In this document: positions 27,917 through 36,293 of the stretch, in pieces
How the letters are laid out: each line of letters begins with the position of its first letter
How positions within the stretch are numbered: the first letter of the stretch is position 1
From: JAENVU01 sp038250905
GTDB lineage: Bacteria > Actinomycetota > Acidimicrobiia > IMCC26256 > JAENVU01
Reading direction: 5' to 3'
DNA: 64,000 nucleotides
NCBI GenBank assembly: GCA_038250905.1
Contig: JBBSBV010000018.1
Location: 1-64,000 of the forward strand
Made by a program: the position numbers and the translations under genes
The notes under the pieces: model-generated
What the model saw: the letters and a program-made list of their open reading frames with translations, nothing else
Told to the model about the DNA's origin: nothing
Database searches by the model: none

Positions 27917-29134
27917 ATGAGCAAGGTATTCACGCGCGTACGCGCACTGGCGGTGACGGGCGCACTGGTTGCATCCGGTGTCATCGCCGCCGCACCAGGA
28001 ACCGCCCATGCGGACGGACCCGGGGCGGGTTCACCATGGATCGTCTCGGTCGGCGACTCCGCGATCTCCGGTGAAGCCGGCCGTTGGGCCGGCAACACGA
28101 ACAACGGCTCGTCGCTGATCGACGCCGGGGGACCGAACGCCTACAGCGACAACGCCACGCACACCGCCGAGCAGATCCCGGGCTGTCACCGCTCGACCGC
28201 GGCGATGGTGCACATCGGCGGGGGCGTGAACTCGCTCAACCTTGCGTGCTCCGGTGCGCGGACCTACACGCAGACGCCGGGCTCGGGTGACTTCAAGCCC
28301 GGACTCGACTTCTACAACTCCGGTGGGTACAAGGGTCAGGCCCAGATGCTCCAGGAGTTCGCGGCCACGCACAATGTGAAAGCGATCCCGCTCCTCATCG
28401 GGGCGAACAACTACGGCTTCGCCGACATCGTGCAGCAGTGCGTGACCGACTGGTTGCTGTCACCCTCGTGGTGGAAGAACTACTGCTACGACGACTCGAG
28501 CGTGAGTTCGAAGTTCACCGCCTCGTCCGTCGCCGCGCGTACCTCCGAGGTCGCCGGGGCCATCGCCAACATCCATCAGGCGATGACCAACGCCGGGTAC
28601 AACGACACGCAGTACAAGATCATGATCCAGACCTACGTGTCGCCGATCCCGCTCGGTGCGGGCTTCCGGTACAGCGAGAGTGGGTACACGCGCCAGAGCA
28701 CCGGGGGATGCGGGGTGTGGAACAAGGATGCCGATTGGGCCAACAACACCGCGGTGGCGAAGATGAACCAGGCCCTCACCAACGGCGCCGCCCAGTCCGG
28801 GGTGACCAACCTGGTGATCCAGAACGATGCCGGCGCGTTCAACGGGCGCCGACTCTGCGAGAAGACGGTCGGCCTGCTCGAGGAGAAGGGTGTCGCGAAC
28901 TGGACCCAGTCCAACGCGCCGGACCTCACCGAGTGGCAGAACCAGATCCGGACGGTGAGCACCCTGATCGGGCCGTACCAACTGCAGGAGAGCATCCACC
29001 CCAACTACTGGGGTCAGCTCGCGCTGCGGAACTGCCTGCGCCAGGCGTACAACGGCGGGAACATCCGCGGCGGTACGTGTACGCACGGCACGGGGAAGAA
29101 CTCGCTCGGCGAACCGAACATGACGCTCGGGTAA
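27917..29134 (+). CDS. Secreted SGNH-type hydrolase
   Basis: A 405-aa exported protein. The signal peptide ends GTAHA (cleavage after about residue 32). The SGNH landmarks are GDSAISGE with nucleophile S48, IGANNYGFADI (block III, Asn) and SIHPNYWGQ with H361 as the catalytic base. Six or more cysteines suggest disulfides. The function may be an esterase or lipase-like enzyme acting on cell-envelope or external polymers. The ATG follows AGGGGGGC. Monocistronic, with a strong terminator 24 bp after the stop. Confidence 0.85.
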   Translation: MSKVFTRVRALAVTGALVASGVIAAAPGTAHADGPGAGSPWIVSVGDSAISGEAGRWAGNTNNGSSLIDAGGPNAYSDNATHTAEQIPGCHRSTAAMVHIGGGVNSLNLACSGARTYTQTPGSGDFKPGLDFYNSGGYKGQAQMLQEFAATHNVKAIPLLIGANNYGFADIVQQCVTDWLLSPSWWKNYCYDDSSVSSKFTASSVAARTSEVAGAIANIHQAMTNAGYNDTQYKIMIQTYVSPIPLGAGFRYSESGYTRQSTGGCGVWNKDADWANNTAVAKMNQALTNGAAQSGVTNLVIQNDAGAFNGRRLCEKTVGLLEEKGVANWTQSNAPDLTEWQNQIRTVSTLIGPYQLQESIHPNYWGQLALRNCLRQAYNGGNIRGGTCTHGTGKNSLGEPNMTLG

Positions 29135-29157
29135 CCGACGTCCGGTTGCGTTCCGGC

Positions 29158-29194
29158 GAGGGGCGGGTACTGCATTGCGCAGTGCCCGCCCCTC
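29158..29194 (+). terminator. Hairpin terminator after the SGNH gene
   Basis: A 16-bp stem, GAGGGGCGGGTACTGC pairing with GCAGTGCCCGCCCCTC (one T-G wobble), closed by the loop ATTGC. TTT comes a few bases later. It starts 24 bp past the stop codon. Confidence 0.7.
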
Positions 29195-29284
29195 GTGACG
29201 TTTGCCACGCTCGACTTCGGCACCGAAGCCGATGCTCGGGCGTGGGTTCCGGTGCAAAAGTCGGGGGGTCGGTAGGGTCGGGCG

Positions 29285-29995
29285 ATGGTGGAGCGGGGCG
29301 GTGCGCAGCGGATTCCGCGCCCGCCGGGTACCCGGCCCGGAGGTCCCCCACCGTGGGCGGGACTCGAGATCGACCGGGACGCGCTCGGCCTCGTCTCGGT
29401 GCGGTCCCGGCTCGCACTCATGGCGCCGGCGCTCCAGGTGGTGGAGCAGTACGAGTCACGTGAGGCGGCGGTGCTCGTCGCGCTCTACGAGGACGCGGGC
29501 GAGACCAACGTGGTGCTCACGAAGCGCCCGGAGACGATGCCGTCCCACCAGGGCGAGATCGCCTTCCCCGGCGGCAAGCGCGAACCGAGCGACGCCACGC
29601 TCGCGGCCGCGGCGCTCCGGGAAGCGCACGAGGAGGTCGGGCTGGCCACCGAGACCGTCGAGGTGGTCGCCGAACTCGACACGATCTCCACGGTGGCGAC
29701 CGCCTTCACCATCACGCCGGTGGTGGGGTTGCTCGGCGCGAAACCTGTGCTCCGACCCCATCCGGTCGAGGTCGTGGCCGCGTTCGGCGTCCCGCTGACC
29801 GAACTCCTCGCGCCCGAGACCTATCGCGAGGAGTTGTGGGACCTCTGGGGCGAGTACCGCTCGATGACCTTCTTCGAGCTTCCCGGCGAGACCGTCTGGG
29901 GGGCCACCGCCCGCATCCTGACCCGCCTCCTCACCGTGTTGACCGCACCCCCGGGACCCGACCCGCAAACAGAGGCGAACCGGCCACTAGGCTGA
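29285..29995 (+). CDS. Nudix hydrolase, probable CoA pyrophosphatase
   Basis: A 236-aa Nudix enzyme. The box GGKREPSDATLAAAALREAHEEVG matches GX5EX7REUXEEXGU in full and is preceded by LTKRPETMPSHQGEIAFPGG, the extra UPF0035 signature of coenzyme A diphosphatases (NudL/CTP-type). It would cleave CoA or acyl-CoA to phosphopantetheine and 3',5'-ADP. The first 30 or so residues are a Pro/Gly-rich lead. It is followed 36 bp later by guaB3. Confidence 0.88.
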   Translation: MVERGGAQRIPRPPGTRPGGPPPWAGLEIDRDALGLVSVRSRLALMAPALQVVEQYESREAAVLVALYEDAGETNVVLTKRPETMPSHQGEIAFPGGKREPSDATLAAAALREAHEEVGLATETVEVVAELDTISTVATAFTITPVVGLLGAKPVLRPHPVEVVAAFGVPLTELLAPETYREELWDLWGEYRSMTFFELPGETVWGATARILTRLLTVLTAPPGPDPQTEANRPLG

Positions 29996-30031
29996 ACGTT
30001 TCGGCGGAGTAGGAACGACGGGAGCCAACTG

Positions 30032-31198
30032 GTGGAAGTCGAAATCGGGATCGGAAAGTCCGGACGGCGAGCGTACGGGTTCGACGACATCGCGATCGTG
30101 CCGAGTCGGCGCACGCGCGACCCCGAGGATGTCGACATCAGCTGGGACATCGACGCCTTCAAGTTCGAGCTGCCGCTCATCGCGTCGGCCATGGACGGGG
30201 TCGTCTCGCCCAAGACCGCGATCGAGATCGGTCGCCTCGGCGGCCTGGGTTGTCTCAACCTCGAGGGCCTCTGGACCCGGTACGAGGACACCGACGCGGT
30301 GTTCGACGAGATCGCCGAGCTCGATCCGGAGAAGGCCACCCGCCGGATGCAGGAGCTGTACCAGGAGCCGATCAAGGAAGAGCTCATCGGCGTACGGATC
30401 CGTCAGATCAAGGATGCCGGCGTCCGCGCCTGTGCGTCGCTCACCCCGCAGCGGGTCGAGCAGTTCTCCAAGCACGTGCTCGATGCCGAACTCGACCTGC
30501 TCGTGGTCCAGGGCACCGTGGTCTCCGCCGAGCACGTCTCGAAGGACCCGGCCCGCCAGCCGCTGAACCTCAAGAAGTTCATCCGGGAGTACGAGATCCC
30601 GGTCATCGTCGGCGGCTGTGCTTCCTACAGCACCGCGCTCCACCTGATGCGCACCGGCGCCGTCGGCGTGCTCGTCGGGGTCGGTCCGGGTCACGCGTGC
30701 ACGTCACGCGGGGTACTCGGCATCGGCGTCCCGCAGGCCACGGCCATCGCCGACGCCGCGGGCGCGCGGATCCGTCACCTCGACGAGACCGGCGTCTACG
30801 TGCACGTGATCGCCGACGGTGGCATGCGGACCGGTGGCGACGTCGCCAAGGCGATCGCCTGCGGCGCCGACTCGGTCATGATCGGTTCGCCGCTCGCCAG
30901 CGCGTACGAAGCGCCGGGCCGCGGGTACCACTGGGGCATGGCCACCTTCCACCCGACGCTGCCACGCGGCGCCCGGGTGTACGCGGGCCAGAAGGGGACG
31001 ATGGAGGAGATCCTCGTCGGTCCCGCGCACGAGAACGACGGCACGCTGAACCTCTTCGGTGCGCTGCGCACCTCGATGGCCACCACCGGGTACGAGACGG
31101 TCAAGGAATTCCAGAAGGCCGAAGTGATGGTGGCGCCCTCGCTGCAGACGGAGGGCAAGAGCCTCCAGCGCGCGCAGGGCATCGGCATGGGTCGGTAG
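30032..31198 (+). CDS. guaB3: GuaB3 family IMP dehydrogenase-related protein
   Basis: A 388-aa IMPDH/GMP reductase barrel without CBS domains. The catalytic cysteine is in GPGHACTSRGVLGIG, the phosphate loop is GGMRTGG, and the flap region is GAHENDGTLNLFG-like. The sequence resembles the actinobacterial GuaB3 group, whose cyanobacterial member was shown to be a GMP reductase; earlier annotation as an IMP dehydrogenase is less secure. The GTG start follows GGGAG. guaA starts 4 bp after its stop, so both act on guanine nucleotide balance. Confidence 0.88.
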   Translation: MEVEIGIGKSGRRAYGFDDIAIVPSRRTRDPEDVDISWDIDAFKFELPLIASAMDGVVSPKTAIEIGRLGGLGCLNLEGLWTRYEDTDAVFDEIAELDPEKATRRMQELYQEPIKEELIGVRIRQIKDAGVRACASLTPQRVEQFSKHVLDAELDLLVVQGTVVSAEHVSKDPARQPLNLKKFIREYEIPVIVGGCASYSTALHLMRTGAVGVLVGVGPGHACTSRGVLGIGVPQATAIADAAGARIRHLDETGVYVHVIADGGMRTGGDVAKAIACGADSVMIGSPLASAYEAPGRGYHWGMATFHPTLPRGARVYAGQKGTMEEILVGPAHENDGTLNLFGALRTSMATTGYETVKEFQKAEVMVAPSLQTEGKSLQRAQGIGMGR

Positions 31199-31202
31199 TT
31201 CC

Positions 31203-32744
31203 GTGGAGGACCACGACCGCGACCTGGTGTTGGTGGTCGACCTCGGGGCCCAGTACGCGCAGCTGATCGCGCGCCGGGTGCGCGAGGCGCACGTGTACTC
31301 CGAGATCGTGCCGCGCACGATGTCGTTCGCGGAGATGCTCGCCAAGAATCCGAAGGCGATCATCCTCTCGGGCGGCCCGGCTTCGGTCCACGTGGAGGGC
31401 GCGCCGTCGGTCGACCCCGCGCTCTACGAGGGCGGCGTCCCGATCTTCGGGATCTGTTACGGCGCGCAACTCCTCGCGCGTGACATGGGTGGCACCGTCG
31501 CCAAGACCGGTCGTGGCGAATACGGCCGCACCGAGTTGTCCGTCACCGGTGCCGCACCCCTCTTCCGGGACCAGCCCGTCGGCCAAGCGGTGTGGATGAG
31601 TCACTTCGACACCATCACCCTCGCGCCCGCGGGTGCCAAGGTGCTCGCCTCCACGGGTGACACGCCGGCGGCGGCCTTCGGCGACAGCGAGCGGCGCATC
31701 TACGGCGTGCAGTTCCACCCCGAGGTCGCCCACACCGAGCACGGCCAGGACATCCTGAAGTCGTTCCTGTTCGACGTTGCGGGGTGCCGGCCCACGTGGA
31801 CGAACGTGTCGATCATCGAGGAGGCCGTCGCCGAGATCCGCGCCCAGGTGGGAACCGAGCGGGTGCTGTGCGGGCTCTCGGGTGGGGTCGACTCGGCCGT
31901 CGCTGCGGCGCTCGTCCATAAGGCCGTCGGTGATCAACTCACCTGTGTCTTCGTGGACACCGGTCTCTCGCGCAAGGGCGAGGCCGAGCAGGTGGAGGAG
32001 ACGTTCCGCCGGCAGTTCCAGATCGACCTCGTGCACGTGAAGGCGGGCGACCGGTTCCTCGACGCGCTCGACGACATCGTGGACCCGGAACGCAAGCGCA
32101 AGATCATCGGCGAACTCTTCATCCGGGTGTTCGAGGAGGTCGCGCTCGACCACAACGCGGCGGGGTTCCTCGTGCAGGGCACGCTGTATCCCGACATCGT
32201 GGAATCAGGTGGTGGCGAGAACGCGGTGATCAAGAGTCACCACAACGTGGGCGGTCTGCCCGACGACATGGAGTTCGCGCTGGTCGAACCGCTGCGGCAC
32301 CTGTTCAAGGACGAGGTGCGCGCGGTCGGCGAGGAGTTGGGCCTGCCGGAGGAGATCGTCTGGCGTCAGCCCTTCCCCGGTCCGGGCCTCGGTGTCCGCA
32401 TCATCGGTGCGATCACCCCGGAGCGGGTGGCGATCCTCCAGGACGCCGACGCGATCGTCACCGAGGAGATCCGGCGCGCCGGTCTCTACCGCGAGATCTG
32501 GCAGAGCTTCGCGGTGTTGCCCGTGGTCCGGACCGTCGGGGTGCAGGGCGACGACCGCACCTACGCCTACCCGATCGTTCTCCGGGCGGTCACGAGCGAC
32601 GACGCGATGACCGCCGACTGGGCACGGATCCCGTACGACGTCCTCGAGCGGATCTCCTCGCGCATCATCAACGAGGTCCCCGGCGTCAACCGCGTGGCGT
32701 ACGACATCACCTCCAAGCCCCCGGGGACCATCGAGTGGGAGTGA
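31203..32744 (+). CDS. guaA: GMP synthase (glutamine-hydrolysing)
   Basis: Converts XMP to GMP. The 513-aa protein has a class I glutaminase domain (nucleophile in GICYGAQLL, catalytic His in FHPEVAHTEHG) and an ATP pyrophosphatase domain with the P-loop LSGGVDSAVAA, then the dimerisation domain ending NRVAYDITSKPPGTIEWE. GTG 31203 begins 4 bp after guaB3. The stop region is copied twice downstream as an imperfect 60-bp repeat. Confidence 0.97.
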   Translation: MEDHDRDLVLVVDLGAQYAQLIARRVREAHVYSEIVPRTMSFAEMLAKNPKAIILSGGPASVHVEGAPSVDPALYEGGVPIFGICYGAQLLARDMGGTVAKTGRGEYGRTELSVTGAAPLFRDQPVGQAVWMSHFDTITLAPAGAKVLASTGDTPAAAFGDSERRIYGVQFHPEVAHTEHGQDILKSFLFDVAGCRPTWTNVSIIEEAVAEIRAQVGTERVLCGLSGGVDSAVAAALVHKAVGDQLTCVFVDTGLSRKGEAEQVEETFRRQFQIDLVHVKAGDRFLDALDDIVDPERKRKIIGELFIRVFEEVALDHNAAGFLVQGTLYPDIVESGGGENAVIKSHHNVGGLPDDMEFALVEPLRHLFKDEVRAVGEELGLPEEIVWRQPFPGPGLGVRIIGAITPERVAILQDADAIVTEEIRRAGLYREIWQSFAVLPVVRTVGVQGDDRTYAYPIVLRAVTSDDAMTADWARIPYDVLERISSRIINEVPGVNRVAYDITSKPPGTIEWE

Positions 32745-32866
32745 ACTCGCCGGTGCTTGCACCGGGAGAGTGAACGGACACTCCATCGAGGGCGAGTGGG
32801 AGTGAACCCGCGCGGCGGAGCCCACCAGGCGAGCGAGCGCTCCATCGGGTCCGAGTGGGAGTGAAC
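32733..32866. repeat. Three imperfect ~60-bp repeats carrying the guaA 3' end
   Basis: GAGTGGGAGTGAAC occurs at 32733, 32794 and 32853. The first is the end of guaA (codons E-W-E-stop); the others are copies beyond the stop, each led by CCATCG. Spacing is 61 and 59 bp, with diverged filler. Confidence 0.85.
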
Positions 32867-32874
32867 CCGCCGGT

Positions 32875-33762
32875 TCAGCCCAAGGCGTTACCGAGGTCTT
32901 CGAGCGCCGGCACGAAGTAGTACGCGCCGCTGACGGGTCGGGTGAAATCGGTGAGGCGGTCGTGGTGACCGTCGCCCGATTGACCGAACATCCGGCGGAG
33001 CATCTTGTCGAATCGACTCAGCTCCGCACTGAACGCCACGAAGTACAAGCCGTGCTCCGCCACGTCGCCGTAGGGCGTGCTGCGCCGGTAGATCTCGAGC
33101 TCGGCGCCGCCTTCCTCGATCACGACGCGCGCGATGTGCGCAGTCTCGGGCTTCACGTCGTCGGCGAGCTCGACACTGTCGATCTTGCGCCGCCCGATGA
33201 CGCGTTCCTGGTCGTCCACGGGTAGCGCATCGAAGGATGCGAGGTCGTGGATCCACCGTTGGGTGATCGCGAAGCTGCCACCGGCTCCCGGTTGGCCGTC
33301 GGGGATGGTCGCCACTTCGTACGCCTGCTCGACCGGCGGATTCTCGGTTCCGTCGATGAACCCCGTGAGGTCGCGACTGTCGCGGTACACGAACGCGCTG
33401 GTGTCGGCAACGAGTTCCGCGACCGGCGCGAGCAAGGCGGTAACCGCACGCCCGACGTCGAGGAGCACGTCGTCACCGGTGCCGTGGATCCATATCCAGA
33501 CGTCGTGGGGAGTCCGAGCCACGCCGTCCACGCCCGGTGCGTCGGTGAGTCCGTCGGGGATCGATGCCGGCGCGAGGCCCCGCCAGAGTGCGGCGCCGAA
33601 ACCGACGACGATGTTCGCACCTCCTGCCGTCACCGAGGGTTGGCGCAGCCCATCGAGGGCACGGCTCACGGCGGCCGCGGACGTTGCCGGGCGCAGGTCG
33701 AACTCCAGGTGACGATGCGAGCGGGTCCCCTGAGCGAAGATTCCCGGTTGCGGAGTGGTCAC
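32875..33762 (-). CDS. Dye-decolourising (DyP-type) heme peroxidase
   Basis: A 295-aa DyP peroxidase. The signature GFIDGTENP (134-142, D137) is present, with probable proximal heme His H209 in AHIARVV and distal Arg near YRRSTPYG. There is no Tat signal, so it is probably cytoplasmic, as YfeX-like (type B) enzymes are. GTG 33762 follows GGAGGAGC; the ORF opens further upstream over the neighbouring gene. It is convergent with guaA. No encapsulin gene is nearby. Confidence 0.9.
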   Translation of the reverse strand: MTTPQPGIFAQGTRSHRHLEFDLRPATSAAAVSRALDGLRQPSVTAGGANIVVGFGAALWRGLAPASIPDGLTDAPGVDGVARTPHDVWIWIHGTGDDVLLDVGRAVTALLAPVAELVADTSAFVYRDSRDLTGFIDGTENPPVEQAYEVATIPDGQPGAGGSFAITQRWIHDLASFDALPVDDQERVIGRRKIDSVELADDVKPETAHIARVVIEEGGAELEIYRRSTPYGDVAEHGLYFVAFSAELSRFDKMLRRMFGQSGDGHHDRLTDFTRPVSGAYYFVPALEDLGNALG

Positions 33763-33897
33763 GCTCCTCCCTCCTGTGTGGATCGGTCCGCATCCTCGCC
33801 GACGTCGGTGGGAGATGTGTGTTTCCAGGAGCGCGGTCGGCACGAAGCGGGCGAAAAGGGTAGGATTGTCCGGTTCGCTGGGAACGGGATGGGGCAC

Positions 33898-35496
33898 ATG
33901 GGACGGATTCGAGGTTTTGGCGCGGTCGTGGCGGTCGTGGTCGCCACGGCCGGGTGTTCCTGGGTCGGTCGGGTGGGAGTGTCGAACACCGGCGCCCAAC
34001 CGACTGGCGGTACCACGACCGGGACCGACGTGTCGCCGACCGGACGGTTCGTCGTCTTTTCGTCCGACGCGGCGGACCTGGTCCCGAACGACACCAACAA
34101 CGCGGTCGACGTCTTCCTCCGCGACAACCAGGCCGGCACGACCGAACGGATCTCGATCAGCGACAGCGAAAAGCAGGCGTCGCTCGGCGGGTACGGCGGG
34201 CTCGTCTCGTCCGACGGGCGCTACGTGGCGTTCGCGAGCGACTCCGAGGACCTGCTCTCCACGGCTGACACCAACCAGTCGACCGACGTCTTCCTGCGCG
34301 ACCGCACGCTGGGCACCACGACGCGCGTGAGCGTGCGCAACGGCGGCACCCAGGCCGATGGCCCGTCCTACCTGCAGTCGATGACGCCGGACGCGGGCAT
34401 CATCGTGTTCGCGTCCGATGCCGAGAACCTGATCGGCACGACCGACCAGAACTACAGCACCGACATCTACATCCGCGACCGCGTGGCAGCCAAGACCCAG
34501 CGCGTGAGCGTCGCCACCGACGGCTCGGAGGGTGACCTCGATTCCTCCGTCGCGTCGATCAGTGACAACGGCCGGTACATCGCCTTCGTTTCGAACGCCT
34601 CCAACTTCGACATCAACGACTCGGGCGTCTTCGCCGACGTCTTCGTGCGGGACCGCACGCTCTCGACCACGACCCGGTTGACCGGTCTGCCGGACGGCGA
34701 CGAGGCCGACGGCGATTCCTACAACGTGGCGATCAGCGGCGACGGTTCGACCGTCGTGTTCGACACCGACGCGACCAATCTGGTTGCGGCAGGCGACGGC
34801 AACGATACGACCGACGTGTACGCGGTCACCGTGGCGACCGGAGCCTTCGACCGCATCAGTGTCGCCGCCGACGGTGGCGACTCCGACGACTTCAACTTCC
34901 TTGCCGGGGTCAGCGACAACGGGCGCTACGTGGTGTTCCAGAGCGGTGCGAAGAATCTCGTCGGCAGCCCGCTGCTGGGTTTGTCGAACTCCTTCCTGCG
35001 CGACCGCGTGACCGGCACCACGACCCTGGCCGGCAACACCCAGACCCAGAGCGAACCCTCCAACCCGGATTCGACCCTCGCGGGCTCGTCCCCGAACGGC
35101 ATCAGCGGTGACGGCCGGTACGTGATGTTCACGTCGTCGGCCACCGACGTCATGACCGGCGCGGACACCAACGGCATCGCGTCGGACGTCTTCCTGCGCT
35201 CGAATCCCGTCCCGTTCATCTTCGCAACCTCGTCGCCGACCCTCACCCGCGGTACGACGACGACCGTCACCTTCACGGGGAAGAACCTGCACGCGGGTTC
35301 CGTGGTGCTCATGGGTCAGGGCGTGACCGTCAACTCGGCCAACGTGACGAGCGACTCGCAGATCGTCATCAACGTCACCGTGGCCGCGGACGCGGATCTC
35401 GGACCCCGGACCCCGCTCGTGATCGATCCGGGAACCGGCGGCGGCGCGTTGAGTGGGGGACTCGCGTTCTTCCCCGCGCTCTACTCGGTCGCCTGA
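33898..35496 (+). CDS. Lipoprotein with a seven-repeat TolB/PD40-like beta-propeller
   Basis: A 532-aa exported protein. The lipobox VATAGC places the lipidated Cys at about residue 20. The body shows seven repeats of the pattern F-x-SDA-x-x-L-x-x-x-D-x-N-x-x-x-DVFLRD-x-x-x-G-TT-x-R (first three begin at about 34050, 34210 and 34380), which is the PD40/WD40-like fold expected for a seven-bladed propeller. The last 80 or so residues look like an Ig/IPT domain. GTG- and ATG-rich leads make the start uncertain (33889 is also possible). Possibly surface ligand binding; not recognised. Confidence 0.8.
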   Translation: MGRIRGFGAVVAVVVATAGCSWVGRVGVSNTGAQPTGGTTTGTDVSPTGRFVVFSSDAADLVPNDTNNAVDVFLRDNQAGTTERISISDSEKQASLGGYGGLVSSDGRYVAFASDSEDLLSTADTNQSTDVFLRDRTLGTTTRVSVRNGGTQADGPSYLQSMTPDAGIIVFASDAENLIGTTDQNYSTDIYIRDRVAAKTQRVSVATDGSEGDLDSSVASISDNGRYIAFVSNASNFDINDSGVFADVFVRDRTLSTTTRLTGLPDGDEADGDSYNVAISGDGSTVVFDTDATNLVAAGDGNDTTDVYAVTVATGAFDRISVAADGGDSDDFNFLAGVSDNGRYVVFQSGAKNLVGSPLLGLSNSFLRDRVTGTTTLAGNTQTQSEPSNPDSTLAGSSPNGISGDGRYVMFTSSATDVMTGADTNGIASDVFLRSNPVPFIFATSSPTLTRGTTTTVTFTGKNLHAGSVVLMGQGVTVNSANVTSDSQIVINVTVAADADLGPRTPLVIDPGTGGGALSGGLAFFPALYSVA

Positions 35497-35536
35497 GTAC
35501 GCCGCGACGCGCGGTCGGACTCGCTAGCGTCGCTCC

Positions 35537-35974
35537 ATGCGCGCCCTGGTGCAACGAGTGACGCGCGCGTCGGTGCGGGTGGACACGGAGTTGGTCGGGG
35601 CGATCGACGCGGGACTCCTGGTGCTGGTCGGCGTGACCCACACCGACACCGAAGCCACCGCCGGGAAGCTCGCGGCCAAGGTGGCCCACCTGCGCGTGTT
35701 CGACGACGACGACGGTGTGATGAACCGGTCCCTGGTGGATTCGGGCGGGTCCGCGCTCGTGATTTCCCAGTTCACCTTGTACGGCGACACCCGTCGGGGT
35801 CGACGACCTTCGTGGGGCGCGGCCGCGCCGCCCGAGCAGGCAGAACCGCTGGTCAACGCATTCGTCGCCGCGCTCCGCGGTCATGCCCTCACGGTCGAGA
35901 CCGGGCGGTTCCGGGCGGACATGGCGGTCGAACTCGTGAACGACGGGCCCGTGACCCTTGCGATCGAGGCGTGA
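35537..35974 (+). CDS. dtd: D-aminoacyl-tRNA deacylase
   Basis: A 145-aa editing enzyme that removes D-amino acids (and glycine from tRNA-Ala) from mischarged tRNA. SQFTLYGD and the cross-subunit Gly-cisPro motif NDGPVT are both present. The start MRALVQRVTRASV is standard. It is in its own short cluster with a small unknown gene and the helicase. Confidence 0.95.
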   Translation: MRALVQRVTRASVRVDTELVGAIDAGLLVLVGVTHTDTEATAGKLAAKVAHLRVFDDDDGVMNRSLVDSGGSALVISQFTLYGDTRRGRRPSWGAAAPPEQAEPLVNAFVAALRGHALTVETGRFRADMAVELVNDGPVTLAIEA

Positions 35975-35995
35975 CCCGGTAGTTTCAGCGGCCTC

Positions 35996-36268
35996 GTGGA
36001 ACGGATCGAGTCTGCTCACAGCACGTGGCTCTTCGACCAGGAACGTCGTCGATTTCGCCGCCTCCCGCCTGACGTCGATCCCGACGCGCCCGCGCTCGAC
36101 TCGGACTGGGAGCCGTACTGGTCGCTCGACATCGACGACGCGACCGGTGCGTTCACCGTGACCCTCAACGAGGACGGCACGCGGTTGCTGCGCGCCTTCC
36201 GCACGCCGGTCGCGGACGACGCGACCCAGGAAGTCAGCCTGCAACCGAAACCGGGCCCGGAATCCTGA
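35996..36268 (+). CDS. Small protein of unknown function
   Basis: A 90-aa, acidic, soluble protein starting at GTG 35996, 21 bp after dtd and 25 bp before the helicase gene. It is rich in aromatic and charged residues (WLFDQERRRFRRL, then two beta-like segments ending TRLLRAFRTP). I recognise no family. Spacing suggests an operon dtd, this gene, pcrA. Confidence 0.6.
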   Translation: MERIESAHSTWLFDQERRRFRRLPPDVDPDAPALDSDWEPYWSLDIDDATGAFTVTLNEDGTRLLRAFRTPVADDATQEVSLQPKPGPES

Positions 36269-36293
36269 CCCGAACATCTGTACGCTGTTCCCC

